A DNA stretch of 64,000 nt from Massilia timonae CCUG 45783 (GTDB taxonomy: Bacteria > Pseudomonadota > Gammaproteobacteria > Burkholderiales > Burkholderiaceae_D), in the NCBI RefSeq assembly GCF_000315425.1, contig NZ_JH992923.1, positions 549,155 through 613,154 on the forward strand, given 5' to 3'. The notes beneath the pieces were generated by a model that saw nothing but the letters and a program-made list of their open reading frames with translations, made no database searches and was not told the origin of the DNA. The position numbers and the translations under genes are program-made. Within the stretch, counting starts at the first letter, position 1. Each line of letters opens with the position of its first letter. Positions 56,526 through 64,000 of this stretch are shown piece after piece.

Positions 56526-57224
56526 ATGCCTGCACCACTCGACACCCGCATCATCGTCATCACCGGCGGCTTCGGCACGCTTGGCCGCGCCGTCGCGCAG
56601 CGCCTCCATGCCGACGGCGCACGGGTCGCGCTGCTCGACCGCGCACCCGCACCCCTGAGCGGCCTGCCCGCCGGCGCGTTTGCGCTCGGCGTCGTCGAAC
56701 TGGCCGACGAACAGGCCTGCCACGCAGCTTATGGCCAGGTGCGCGAAGCGTTGGGCGGGATCGACGGCATCGTCAATGTCGCGGGCGGCTTCACCTGGGA
56801 AACCCTGGAAGGCGGCGCGCTCGCTTCCTGGGACCGCATGTACGACACCAACCTGCGCACCGCGGTGGCCAGCTGCCGCGCTGCGCTGCCGCACCTGCTG
56901 GCGCGCGGCGCCGGGCGCATCGTGAATGTCGGCGCGGCGGCGGCGCACAAGGCCGGCATGGGCATGGGCGCCTACGCTGCCTCCAAGGCCGGGGTGGCGC
57001 GGCTGACCGAAGCCCTGGCCGAGGAACTGAAAGACCGCGGCATCACCGTCAACGCGGTACTGCCGAGCATCATCGATACCCCGGCGAACCGTGCCGACAT
57101 GCCGGACGCCGACGCCAGCCGCTGGGTGGCACCAAGCCAGCTGGCGGCGGTAATCGCCTTCCTGCTGTCCGGCGACGCCTCGGCGCTGACCGGCGCCTGC
57201 ATCCCGGTGAACGGCCGGGTCTAG
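56526..57224 (+). CDS. SDR-family oxidoreductase
   Basis: 232 residues. Cofactor motif TGGFGTLGRAVAQRL, NVAGG, Ser-equivalent region NVGAAAAHKAG and YAASK. The usual catalytic Ser position looks like Ala in NVGAAA, so activity may be reduced or the Ser may lie in a shifted loop. Divergent from the DUF35 unit across operator copy 7. Head of a long plus-strand unit (SDR, FAH hydrolase, MFS, reductase, tannase). Confidence 0.87.
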   Translation: MPAPLDTRIIVITGGFGTLGRAVAQRLHADGARVALLDRAPAPLSGLPAGAFALGVVELADEQACHAAYGQVREALGGIDGIVNVAGGFTWETLEGGALASWDRMYDTNLRTAVASCRAALPHLLARGAGRIVNVGAAAAHKAGMGMGAYAASKAGVARLTEALAEELKDRGITVNAVLPSIIDTPANRADMPDADASRWVAPSQLAAVIAFLLSGDASALTGACIPVNGRV

Positions 57225-57322
57225 GAAGCAGGGCCGGCAAGCAGCGCGCCCGCGGGGGCGCCCGATCCACCACAAGGAGGGCCAGGCCGCCAGCGGCGGT
57301 ACCGGCCCCATGGAGACAAGCA

Positions 57323-58309
57323 ATGAGACTCGTTACCTACCGTGACGAACATGGCGCAATGCGCCCCGGCGCGCTGATCGAATCGGACAGCGCCATCGTC
57401 GACCTGAGCATCGCAGCCAGGAGCACCGGTCTCGGTGCCTGGCCGGCGTTCGGCAGCATCCTGGCCCTGGTCGAGGCGGGACCGGAAGCGATGGAGGAAG
57501 CGCGCCGCATGGTGGCGCTGGCGCCGAGCGCTGCGGTGATCGAGCGCGCGTCCGTGAAACTGTGCGCCCCGATCCAGCCGCCGCCCCAGATGCGCGACTG
57601 CTCCTGTTTCGAGCTGCACCTGAAGCAGAGCTTTGCCGCAGCCCGCCGCGCGCGCGTCGCCCACCTCCCGAATCCGGAAGAAGCGCTGGCCCAGATGAGC
57701 ACCCGTGCCGACGAGCGCGTGGTCGCCACCTTCAACCGCCAGCCCATCTATTACAAGTGCAACCGCTTCGCCGTCATCGGGCCTGACGAGGACGTGATCT
57801 GGCCAGCTTACAGCAAGGCGATGGACTTCGAACTCGAATTCGCCTGCTACATCGGGCGCAAGGCGAAGGACGTCCCGCGCGAGAAGGCGCGCGACTACAT
57901 CGTCGGCTACACGATCTTCAACGACATGAGCGCCCGCGATACGCAGGCGGTCGAAATGGGCGGCATGCTCGGCCCGGCCAAGAGCAAGGATTTCGACACC
58001 GGCAACGTGATGGGGCCTTGCCTGGTCACCGTCGACGAGCTACCCGACCCATATGACCTCACCATGGTCGCACGCGTCAACGGCGAAGAGTGGGGCAGGG
58101 GATCGACGCGCGACATGCGCTGGCAGTTCGAGGACCTGATCGCCCATATCTCGCGCTCCGAAACCCTGTATCCCGGCGAAGTGCTCGGTTCGGGCACGGT
58201 GGGCAACGGCTGCGGCCTCGAGCAGCTGCGCTACCTGAAGCCGGACGACGTCATCGAGCTCGAGGTCGAGGGCATCGGCACCCTGCGCACGAGAATCCGG
58301 CTGCCCTGA
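57323..58309 (+). CDS. Fumarylacetoacetate hydrolase (FAH) family protein
   Basis: 328 residues. FAH core with metal ligands in MDFELEFACYIGRKAKDV (E-x-E) and IFNDMSARDTQ (Asp), then GPCLVTVDELPDP, FEDLIAHISRSETLYPGEVL and GSGTVGNGCGLE. Members hydrolyse C-C bonds of beta-diketones, or hydrate or decarboxylate meta-cleavage products. With the extradiol dioxygenase it could process a ring-opened intermediate. RBS GGAGACAAGCA before the ATG. Confidence 0.9.
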   Translation: MRLVTYRDEHGAMRPGALIESDSAIVDLSIAARSTGLGAWPAFGSILALVEAGPEAMEEARRMVALAPSAAVIERASVKLCAPIQPPPQMRDCSCFELHLKQSFAAARRARVAHLPNPEEALAQMSTRADERVVATFNRQPIYYKCNRFAVIGPDEDVIWPAYSKAMDFELEFACYIGRKAKDVPREKARDYIVGYTIFNDMSARDTQAVEMGGMLGPAKSKDFDTGNVMGPCLVTVDELPDPYDLTMVARVNGEEWGRGSTRDMRWQFEDLIAHISRSETLYPGEVLGSGTVGNGCGLEQLRYLKPDDVIELEVEGIGTLRTRIRLP

Positions 58310-58387
58310 GCGGCACTGCAACAGTCACGCCGGTGCTACCTGCCGCAGAGCGGGGGCGCCGCTTCCACGACCTAACAGGAGACAATC

Positions 58388-59653
58388 ATGGTCGCAACAA
58401 AGAACGGCGCGGCGATCGACTTCGCCGAGTTCAAGCAATCCTGGCGCGTACTGCTGCTTGCCATCACTGGCATCATGATCAGCATTAACGCCGCCCTGCT
58501 GTACGGCTTCGGCGTGCTGGTGATCCCGCTGCAGGCCGAATTCGGCTGGGAGCGCCCGGCGCTGCAGGCGGCGATCAGCTTCCTGTTCGGCGGCGCGGTG
58601 GTCGGCCTGCAGCTGGTCGGCTGGCTCAACCTGCGCTTCGGCATCAAGCGTGTCACCGTGGTGTCGCTGCTGACGATGGCGCTCGGCTACCTGGCCACGA
58701 CCCAGATCGGCGGTTCGGTGTGGACCCTGTACGCGGCATTCTTTTTGCTGCCGATCGTGGGCATGGGCGCGCTGGCCGTGACCTGGACCCAGCTGCTCAA
58801 CCTCTGGTTCCTGCGCAACCGCGGCCTGGCGCTGGCGCTGGGCCTGTCCGGTACCGGCATCACGGCCGCGGTCACGCCGCCGCTGTTTGCATGGGGCGTG
58901 GCGAACTGGGGCTGGCAGGCGCCCTTCGTCATCCTGGCGCTGGTCAATGTCGTGATCGGCATTCCGCTCACACTCGCCTGGTTCCGGCTGCCGGAGACGG
59001 CAGCCGCTGCCAAACCGGGGACCGCCGCAGCGGCCCCGCTCACGGGAATGGCCTTCCGAGAGGCGCTGGCCTCGCCCAAGTACTGGATCTGCAACCTGGC
59101 CTTGTGCCTGGTCGTCTCGGCCGTGATGGGTGTCGTCACGAGCACTGTGCCGATGCTGCGCGACCGTGGGCTGGATGCCGGCGCGGCCGCCCAGGTGTTC
59201 GCCTGGTTCGGCATCGCGCTGGTGCTGGGCCGCCTGGTGGTCGGCTACCTGCTCGACCGCCTGTGGCCGCCGGGCGTGGCAGCCGTCAGCCTGGCGCTGC
59301 CTGCGATCGGCACCATGATCTTCCTGTCCGGGAACGACGATATCGCCATGCTCAGCCTCGCGGCGGCGCTTGCGGGACTCGGCGCCGGCGCCGAATTCGA
59401 CATCGCCGCCTTCCTGATGGCGCGCTATTTCGGGCTGAAGGACTACGGGCGCATCTTCGGCCTGCACCAGGGCTTGATCACGGTGGCATCGGCCGGCGCA
59501 CCGCTGGCCTTCGCCGCGATGTTCAGCGCCACCGGCGGCTACGGGGCCATGCTCACCTACTGCACCGCCAGTACGCTCGCCGGCGCCGCCATGCTCTTGA
59601 CGCTGGGCCGCGGTCCCCGGGCTGCGGTGCAGCCGCAGGCCGCGCGCGCCTGA
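58388..59653 (+). CDS. MFS transporter (oxalate:formate antiporter-like)
   Basis: 421 residues, 12 predicted membrane segments. It starts in the cytoplasm (VATKNGAAIDFAEFKQSWRV), then LLLAITGIMISINAALLYGF, with an interdomain loop PETAAAAKPGTAAAAPL. This pattern fits the OFA/monocarboxylate-type MFS group. Likely imports the acid substrate. Second transporter of the cluster. RBS AGGAGACAATC. Confidence 0.88.
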   Translation: MVATKNGAAIDFAEFKQSWRVLLLAITGIMISINAALLYGFGVLVIPLQAEFGWERPALQAAISFLFGGAVVGLQLVGWLNLRFGIKRVTVVSLLTMALGYLATTQIGGSVWTLYAAFFLLPIVGMGALAVTWTQLLNLWFLRNRGLALALGLSGTGITAAVTPPLFAWGVANWGWQAPFVILALVNVVIGIPLTLAWFRLPETAAAAKPGTAAAAPLTGMAFREALASPKYWICNLALCLVVSAVMGVVTSTVPMLRDRGLDAGAAAQVFAWFGIALVLGRLVVGYLLDRLWPPGVAAVSLALPAIGTMIFLSGNDDIAMLSLAAALAGLGAGAEFDIAAFLMARYFGLKDYGRIFGLHQGLITVASAGAPLAFAAMFSATGGYGAMLTYCTASTLAGAAMLLTLGRGPRAAVQPQAARA

Positions 59654-59703
59654 CCTGCCGGGCCCCCAACGGGGCCCGCACTCCATCTTGTAAGGAAACC
59701 AAC

Positions 59704-60936
59704 ATGTCGCTTCAATCCGTAGTGATTGCCGGCGCCGGGCACGCCGGCGTACAGGTGGCGCTGTCCCTGCGCCAGGAAGGCTATGCGGGGCGCATCGCCC
59801 TGGTCAACGACGAACCCTGGCTGCCCTACCAGCGCCCGCCGCTGTCGAAGGCCTTCCTGCTGGGGAAGATCAGTGCGACGGCGATGCAGTTCCGCCCCGA
59901 GGAGTTCTACACCGAGCAGCGCATCGAGCTGCTGGCCGACCGGGGGATGGCGATCGACCGCCAGAACCGGCGGCTGGTGCTGGCCTCCGGCGCGGCGCTC
60001 GACTACGACCACCTGGTGCTGGCCACCGGCGCCCACAATCGCCCTTTGAGCGTGCCCGGGGCAGGCCTGTCGGGCGTGTTCGGGATCAAGACGCGGGCCG
60101 ATGCCGACGCGGTGGCGCCGCTGCTCAAGATGGCGCGCCGGGTGGTCGTCATCGGCGCCGGCTTCATCGGCCTGGAGTTCGCCGCGGTGGCGGCGGCCGA
60201 AGGGGCAGCGGTCGAGGTGCTGGAGCTGGGCGAACGGCCCATGGCGCGCGCCATCTCGCCGCAGATGTCCGAGGTGTTCCGCAACGCCCACGAAAGCTGG
60301 GGCGTGCATTTCAACTTCCGCAGCGCAGTATCGGAAATCGAGGGCGACAACGGCAGGGCGGTGGCGGTCATCACGGCCGACGGACGGCGTTTGCCGGCCG
60401 ACCTGGTCGTGTACGGGATCGGCGTGGTGCCGAACGTAACGCTCGCGCTGGAAGCGGGACTGAACATCGACAACGGCATCAAGGTGAGCGCCAGCCTCTT
60501 GACTTCCGACCCGAACATCTCCGCGCTCGGCGATGTCGCGGCCTTCCCCTGCCTGCAGAACGGGTCGCAGCTGACCCGGCTCGAATCGGTGCAGAACGCC
60601 TGCGACCAGGGCAAGCTGATCGCCGCGCGGCTGGTGGGCAAGCCCGCTCCGTATACCGCCTTGCCGTGGTTCTGGACCGACCAGGGCAGCCTGAAGCTCC
60701 AGATCGCCGGCCTGGCGCTGTGCGCCGACAACCATGTGGTCCTTGGGGATCCGGCCGCCGGCCAGGTGTCGGTCCTGTGCTTCCGCGGCGAGCAGCTGCT
60801 GGCAGTGGAGTCGTGCTGCCGCGCGGGCGACCACATGGCGGCGCGCAAGATCCTGTCGCGCCCGCCCGCGCTCACCCCGGCGGTGGCGGCCGCGCCCGGC
60901 TTCGACCTGAAGGAATGGGAGGTGGCCAACCGCTGA
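59704..60936 (+). CDS. NAD(P)H:ferredoxin reductase (P450/dioxygenase type)
   Basis: 410 residues. The FAD motif AGAGHAGVQVALSLRQEGY is at the N-terminus, the NAD(P) motif VVVIGAGFIGLEFAAVAAAE is near residue 145, and ALGDVAAFP binds the FAD ribityl chain. Matches putidaredoxin-reductase/BphA4-like enzymes with the C-terminal interface domain (PWFWTDQGSLKLQIAG). Supplies electrons to the small ferredoxin for the two P450s. 50 bp after the MFS gene. Confidence 0.92.
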   Translation: MSLQSVVIAGAGHAGVQVALSLRQEGYAGRIALVNDEPWLPYQRPPLSKAFLLGKISATAMQFRPEEFYTEQRIELLADRGMAIDRQNRRLVLASGAALDYDHLVLATGAHNRPLSVPGAGLSGVFGIKTRADADAVAPLLKMARRVVVIGAGFIGLEFAAVAAAEGAAVEVLELGERPMARAISPQMSEVFRNAHESWGVHFNFRSAVSEIEGDNGRAVAVITADGRRLPADLVVYGIGVVPNVTLALEAGLNIDNGIKVSASLLTSDPNISALGDVAAFPCLQNGSQLTRLESVQNACDQGKLIAARLVGKPAPYTALPWFWTDQGSLKLQIAGLALCADNHVVLGDPAAGQVSVLCFRGEQLLAVESCCRAGDHMAARKILSRPPALTPAVAAAPGFDLKEWEVANR

Positions 60937-61028
60937 TGCATGCAGTTTGCCTGCCCATGCCATGCCGCAGGCCCAAGGCTCGTCGAATCACACTATTCCA
61001 ACAACAAGCAGAGAAAGTGGAGACAAAC

Positions 61029-62660
61029 GTGAGCAATCAATCCGTATCGGAAGTCCCGGGCGTTCCCTGTTCCCTCGTGCTGGCGGCGGCCCTGTTGTCG
61101 GCCTGTGGGGGCGATGGCAAGGACGCGCCAGTGGCGCAGGTGCCATCGACCCGGCCTCTGGCGCCTGTCCTGTCCTGCAGCACCAGCAGCCTGCAGGCGG
61201 GCGCCGCCGGCGCGACCCTGACTGCGGCTTCCCTGGTCACCGCATCCAACGGCGCCTCTTACTGCCGTGTCGACGGCCATGTCACCACGCAAGGCCCGGC
61301 GGCTACCAGCAATCAGGTCAGGTTCGTTGTGGCCATGCCGCAGTCGTTCAAGGCGCGCTACTTCTTCGCAGGCGAAGGCGGCTCCGCCGGATTCATTCCT
61401 GCGCCCGACGAGAAACTGCTGGCCGAGGGCTACGCGTTTGCCGGGAGCGATGCCGGTAGTCCAACGCCCGGGCTGAACTGGATGTTCGCCGCCGACCGGA
61501 CCAAGGCCACGGATTACGACCAGCGCGGCGTGCATGTCAGCTCCGCCGCCACGCAATCCCTGGTGAGCGCCTACTATGGCCTGAAGGATGCCGCCAACGC
61601 CAACCGCAAGATGTACCGCTATTTCGATGGCTGCTCCGGCGGCGGGCGCATGGGCCTCGTGGCAGCCTCCATCTACCCGGACGATTTCGACGGCGTGGTC
61701 GTGGGGGCGCCCGGCCTCAACGTGAACAACCAGGTGATGTTCGGCAAGGTGAGCAAGTACCTGATCGACCATCCCGATGCCTGGATCTCGCCAACGCAGC
61801 TGCAAGCACTTGACGCCGCACTGTTGCAGAAATTCGACGGGGCCGACGGTGCCGTCGATGGCCTGATCTCCGACCCGGGCAAGGTATCCATCGACGCGTC
61901 GATGTGGGCCTTGTTCACCCCGGCCCAGCAGGGATTGCTGCGCATCGTGGTGGACGGGATGGACGACTTTGGACAGACCTATCCCGGCTTCACGCTGGGG
62001 AACCCGAACGGGTGGACCGCCTTCATGTTCGGCACCACGCCTCCGCCGTGGTCGATGAATCCGGCGGACGGGCGCCTGCCGCCTGCCAGCTACCTGGTCT
62101 TCGATACGACCTCGCGCGGCATGTTCGGCCCGACCTACGACTTTGCCACGCGATTCAGTTTTGCCGACAGCCTCGACGTCAATGGCTGGAACGCAATGTA
62201 CAAGAACGTCTACCCCGCATCGGGAAACATCAAGGTGGCCAACCTGAACCCCTTCTTCCAGCGCGGCGGCAAGATGTTGTTCTGGCATGGCACGGCCGAC
62301 AATGGCATCTCCCTGACCGACACCCGGCGCTTCTACGCTGACCTGGCCGCGGCGCAGGGTGGGCAGGCCAAGTTGTCCCAGATGGCCCAACTGTTCGAAG
62401 TGCCCGGTACGCAGCACTGCGGTGGCGGCATCGGTGCGCAGGACGTAGCGGCCCAGGCGCTGCCGGCGCTGGTCGACTGGGTGGAAAATGGAAAGGCGCC
62501 GGCCCAGTTGATCGGCAACCGCGCAGCCGGTGCCGCACTCCCGGCGCGCAGTTTCCTGCTCTGTCCGTCTCCGCAACGCGCGGTATTCCGTGGCGGGGTA
62601 GCGAACCCGGGCGGCCTGGACGTCAACAATGCGGCGAATTGGGACTGCAAGTCATCCTGA
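61029..62660 (+). CDS. Tannase/feruloyl esterase-like lipoprotein
   Basis: 543 residues from a GTG behind GGAGACAAAC. N-terminal lipobox LLSACGG, so exported and lipid-anchored or periplasmic. Tannase fold with nucleophile Ser in FDGCSGGGRMG, Asp in FWHGTADNGIS and His in PGTQHCGGGIG. CS-D-HC residues are linked by a vicinal Cys pair in the family. Hydrolyses esters of aromatic or other acids outside the cytoplasm, suggesting the substrate reaches the cell as an ester. Last plus-strand gene of this unit. Confidence 0.88.
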   Translation: MSNQSVSEVPGVPCSLVLAAALLSACGGDGKDAPVAQVPSTRPLAPVLSCSTSSLQAGAAGATLTAASLVTASNGASYCRVDGHVTTQGPAATSNQVRFVVAMPQSFKARYFFAGEGGSAGFIPAPDEKLLAEGYAFAGSDAGSPTPGLNWMFAADRTKATDYDQRGVHVSSAATQSLVSAYYGLKDAANANRKMYRYFDGCSGGGRMGLVAASIYPDDFDGVVVGAPGLNVNNQVMFGKVSKYLIDHPDAWISPTQLQALDAALLQKFDGADGAVDGLISDPGKVSIDASMWALFTPAQQGLLRIVVDGMDDFGQTYPGFTLGNPNGWTAFMFGTTPPPWSMNPADGRLPPASYLVFDTTSRGMFGPTYDFATRFSFADSLDVNGWNAMYKNVYPASGNIKVANLNPFFQRGGKMLFWHGTADNGISLTDTRRFYADLAAAQGGQAKLSQMAQLFEVPGTQHCGGGIGAQDVAAQALPALVDWVENGKAPAQLIGNRAAGAALPARSFLLCPSPQRAVFRGGVANPGGLDVNNAANWDCKSS

Positions 62661-62709
62661 ATGAGGCGCGCATGCAGCCGTCCTGGGCGCATGCGCGGGA
62701 CGGCTAACT

Positions 62710-63477
62710 TCAGGCAGATCCTTCGGGAACAGTGGCGCTGTCGAAGTCGGCGAGCCAGGCCTGGTCGTCGCCGCACAGCGCCTCCGGCTTTTCCGTGAAG
62801 TCCCAGGTCGAGCCGACCATGCGGATCGCCTGGGGCGCCCGGTGTGGCTGCTGCGCGTAGCAGCGGCCTGTCAGGTGGGCATGAGGTTCCTTGTCGATGT
62901 CTTTCAGCCGGCCCAGGGAAATCAGCGCACAGCGGCGCAGCACCAGCGCCGCTTCCGCTTCCTCGGCGGGGAGGGTGCCCAGGGCCCAGCGCGCCATGCC
63001 CTGGCGCATGTCGATGCCGGTATAGGGATCGGGCCCGAGGATGGTGCTGTTCTCGACCGACCAGTCGAGCAGCAGCCGGCCATCGCGTTCGAGAAAGGCA
63101 TGGGTACAGCCATCGATGTGGCGCGGAATCTCGATGTCGTAGCGCCGCGCGCAATCGCCACGCGCGGCGGCGGCGACGGCCAGGCCGGCAAGGTCGAACA
63201 TGTGGGTGCACTGCTGGGTCGCATCGGTGTAGAGGTTGACCGAATGTGCGATGTCGTCCAGGCGCATGCCGGCCAGACGCTGCAGTTCCGGCGCTGCGCC
63301 CGGGCAGGCGGTGAACGGGTGGCGTGGCGCTTCTCCGCGCACCGCGGTCACTTGTCCGCCCTGGTGGTCGACCACGACGCGGAAGTGGTGGAAGTCATCC
63401 TCCAGTACGGCGCGTACCTGTCCGCCCTGGCGGTCATGGCGGCCCGCCATTTCGATTCGCCTGCGAAAACGCTGCAT
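62710..63477 (-). CDS. DUF2889-family protein
   Basis: 255 residues. Opens MQRFRRRIEMAGRHDRQGGQ and carries AVLEDDFHHFRVVVDHQGGQ, then RLDDIAHSVNLYTDATQQCT and HMFDLAGLAVAAAA, the recognisable DUF2889 pattern. No known biochemical function. It recurs near catabolic clusters for hydrophobic acids in proteobacteria, so a role in this pathway is likely. ATG 63477 (AGGAA upstream). Divergent from an SDR across operator copy 8. Confidence 0.85.
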   Translation of the reverse strand: MQRFRRRIEMAGRHDRQGGQVRAVLEDDFHHFRVVVDHQGGQVTAVRGEAPRHPFTACPGAAPELQRLAGMRLDDIAHSVNLYTDATQQCTHMFDLAGLAVAAAARGDCARRYDIEIPRHIDGCTHAFLERDGRLLLDWSVENSTILGPDPYTGIDMRQGMARWALGTLPAEEAEAALVLRRCALISLGRLKDIDKEPHAHLTGRCYAQQPHRAPQAIRMVGSTWDFTEKPEALCGDDQAWLADFDSATVPEGSA

Positions 63478-63514
63478 GTGTAATTCCTGGTATGGGTTGT
63501 TGGCACTAATGTGT

Positions 63515-63533
63515 ACAATAACAGAAAATCTGT
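63515..63533. promoter_or_regulatory. Cluster operator copy 8 (DUF2889/SDR divergent promoter)
   Basis: ACAATAACAGAAAATCTGT, containing an inner ACAGA-AAA-TCTGT dyad (63521-63533). TATAAG at 63533-63538 is a possible -10 box for the plus-strand SDR, touching the site. Lies between the divergent starts at 63477 and 63578. Confidence 0.65.
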
Positions 63534-63577
63534 ATAAGAACCTATGTGGGCATATGTTCGATAACGAGGAGACTAGC

Positions 63578-64000
63578 GTGGGACTGTTGAATGACAAGGT
63601 GGCTTTGATTACCGGTGCCGGCGGCGGCATCGGGCGCGGCGTGGCACGCCGCTTCGCGCGCGAAGGCGCCGCGGTGGTGATTGCCGAGATCGACCGCGAC
63701 AGCGGCGCCCAGGTGGCGCGCGAGGTCGAGGAGCTGGGCGGACGGGCGCTGTTCGTGCACACCGACGTGCTGCGCAAGGAATCGGTGCTGGCCGCGATTG
63801 ACGCGGCGGTGGCGCGTTTCGGCGGCCTCGACATCCTGGTCAACAACGCCTTCGTGCCGACCCCGAACATCCTCCTCGAGGACAAGACCGACGAGATGCT
63901 CGACCAGACCTTGACCTCGACCATCAAGGCGGCCTGGTGGGCGATGCGCGCGGCCCTGCCGCACATGCGCGCGCGCGGCGGCGGCAAGATCGTCAACTTC
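63578..64000 (+). CDS. SDR-family oxidoreductase (runs off the window)
   Basis: 141 residues visible, starting at GTG behind GAGGAG. TGAGGGIGRGVARRFA cofactor motif, Asp in HTDVLRKES and NNAF (NNAG-like). The catalytic Ser-Tyr-Lys part lies beyond base 64000. Classical SDR, probably another alcohol dehydrogenase of the cluster, so the cluster extends past the window. Confidence 0.88.
   Translation, partial: MGLLNDKVALITGAGGGIGRGVARRFAREGAAVVIAEIDRDSGAQVAREVEELGGRALFVHTDVLRKESVLAAIDAAVARFGGLDILVNNAFVPTPNILLEDKTDEMLDQTLTSTIKAAWWAMRAALPHMRARGGGKIVNF

Overview
The window looks like chromosomal DNA of a high-GC betaproteobacterium, probably Burkholderiales and perhaps Oxalobacteraceae/Massilia-like. 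This is inferred from the high GC, the gene families and the prophage/T6SS gene types; no rRNA or ribosomal marker is present to confirm it. It has two very different halves.

Left half (1 to about 19.6 kb): a decayed, insertion-sequence-riddled genomic island. It holds two tyrosine recombinase genes, a tRNA-Cys(GCA), prophage debris (a truncated AlpA-type regulator and a nested Rz/Rz1 spanin remnant), a small AT-richer cargo pair (a TPR-like protein overlapping a HEPN-domain protein behind a possibly leaderless promoter), an orphan type VI secretion set (Hcp, Tai4-like immunity, Tae4-like amidase), a KfrA-like coiled-coil protein, an Xre regulator and several unknown genes. Three different ISs (IS3 family, IS21 family, IS66 family) each sit inside a gene. 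In every case, deleting the IS plus one target-site copy restores one continuous reading frame across the junction. The IS21 (5-bp ACAAC) and IS66 (8-bp GTTTACTA) target duplications are exact. Bases 1-95 are the end of a second IS21 copy, identical over 95 bp to the intact one at 9434-11467. About 2.3 kb (11.8-14.1 kb) holds no credible gene.

Middle (19.8-22.2 kb): a hybrid sensor histidine kinase.

Right half (22.2 kb to the end): a continuous, intact cluster of about 42 kb for breaking down a hydrophobic compound through CoA thioesters. It encodes a CoA ligase, a fused tandem family III CoA transferase, two paralogous P450s with a small ferredoxin and a ferredoxin reductase, a phytoene-desaturase-like flavoenzyme, five SDRs (plus a sixth at the window edge), four acyl-CoA dehydrogenases (one paired with an APH-type kinase as in 4-hydroxyacid catabolism, and two forming a probable heteromeric pair), a crotonase, a thiolase-like/DUF35 pair resembling steroid side-chain aldolases, an amidohydrolase-2 protein, an extradiol dioxygenase, an FAH-family hydrolase, a giant fused 2-oxoacid:ferredoxin oxidoreductase next to etfBA, two MFS transporters, a tannase-like lipoprotein and DUF2889. 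Regulators are two TetR proteins, one IclR and one Crp/Fnr.

The most striking signal is a 19-bp imperfect palindrome (ACA...TGT, consensus about ACAGAATTnGAAAATCTGT). It recurs in at least eight promoter regions and covers nearly all transcription units of the right half, so the cluster appears to be one regulon. The substrate cannot be read from the sequence. The enzyme set points to a terpenoid-, steroid- or polyketide-like acid or ester, or an aromatic conjugate, and does not match a catabolic cluster I can name.
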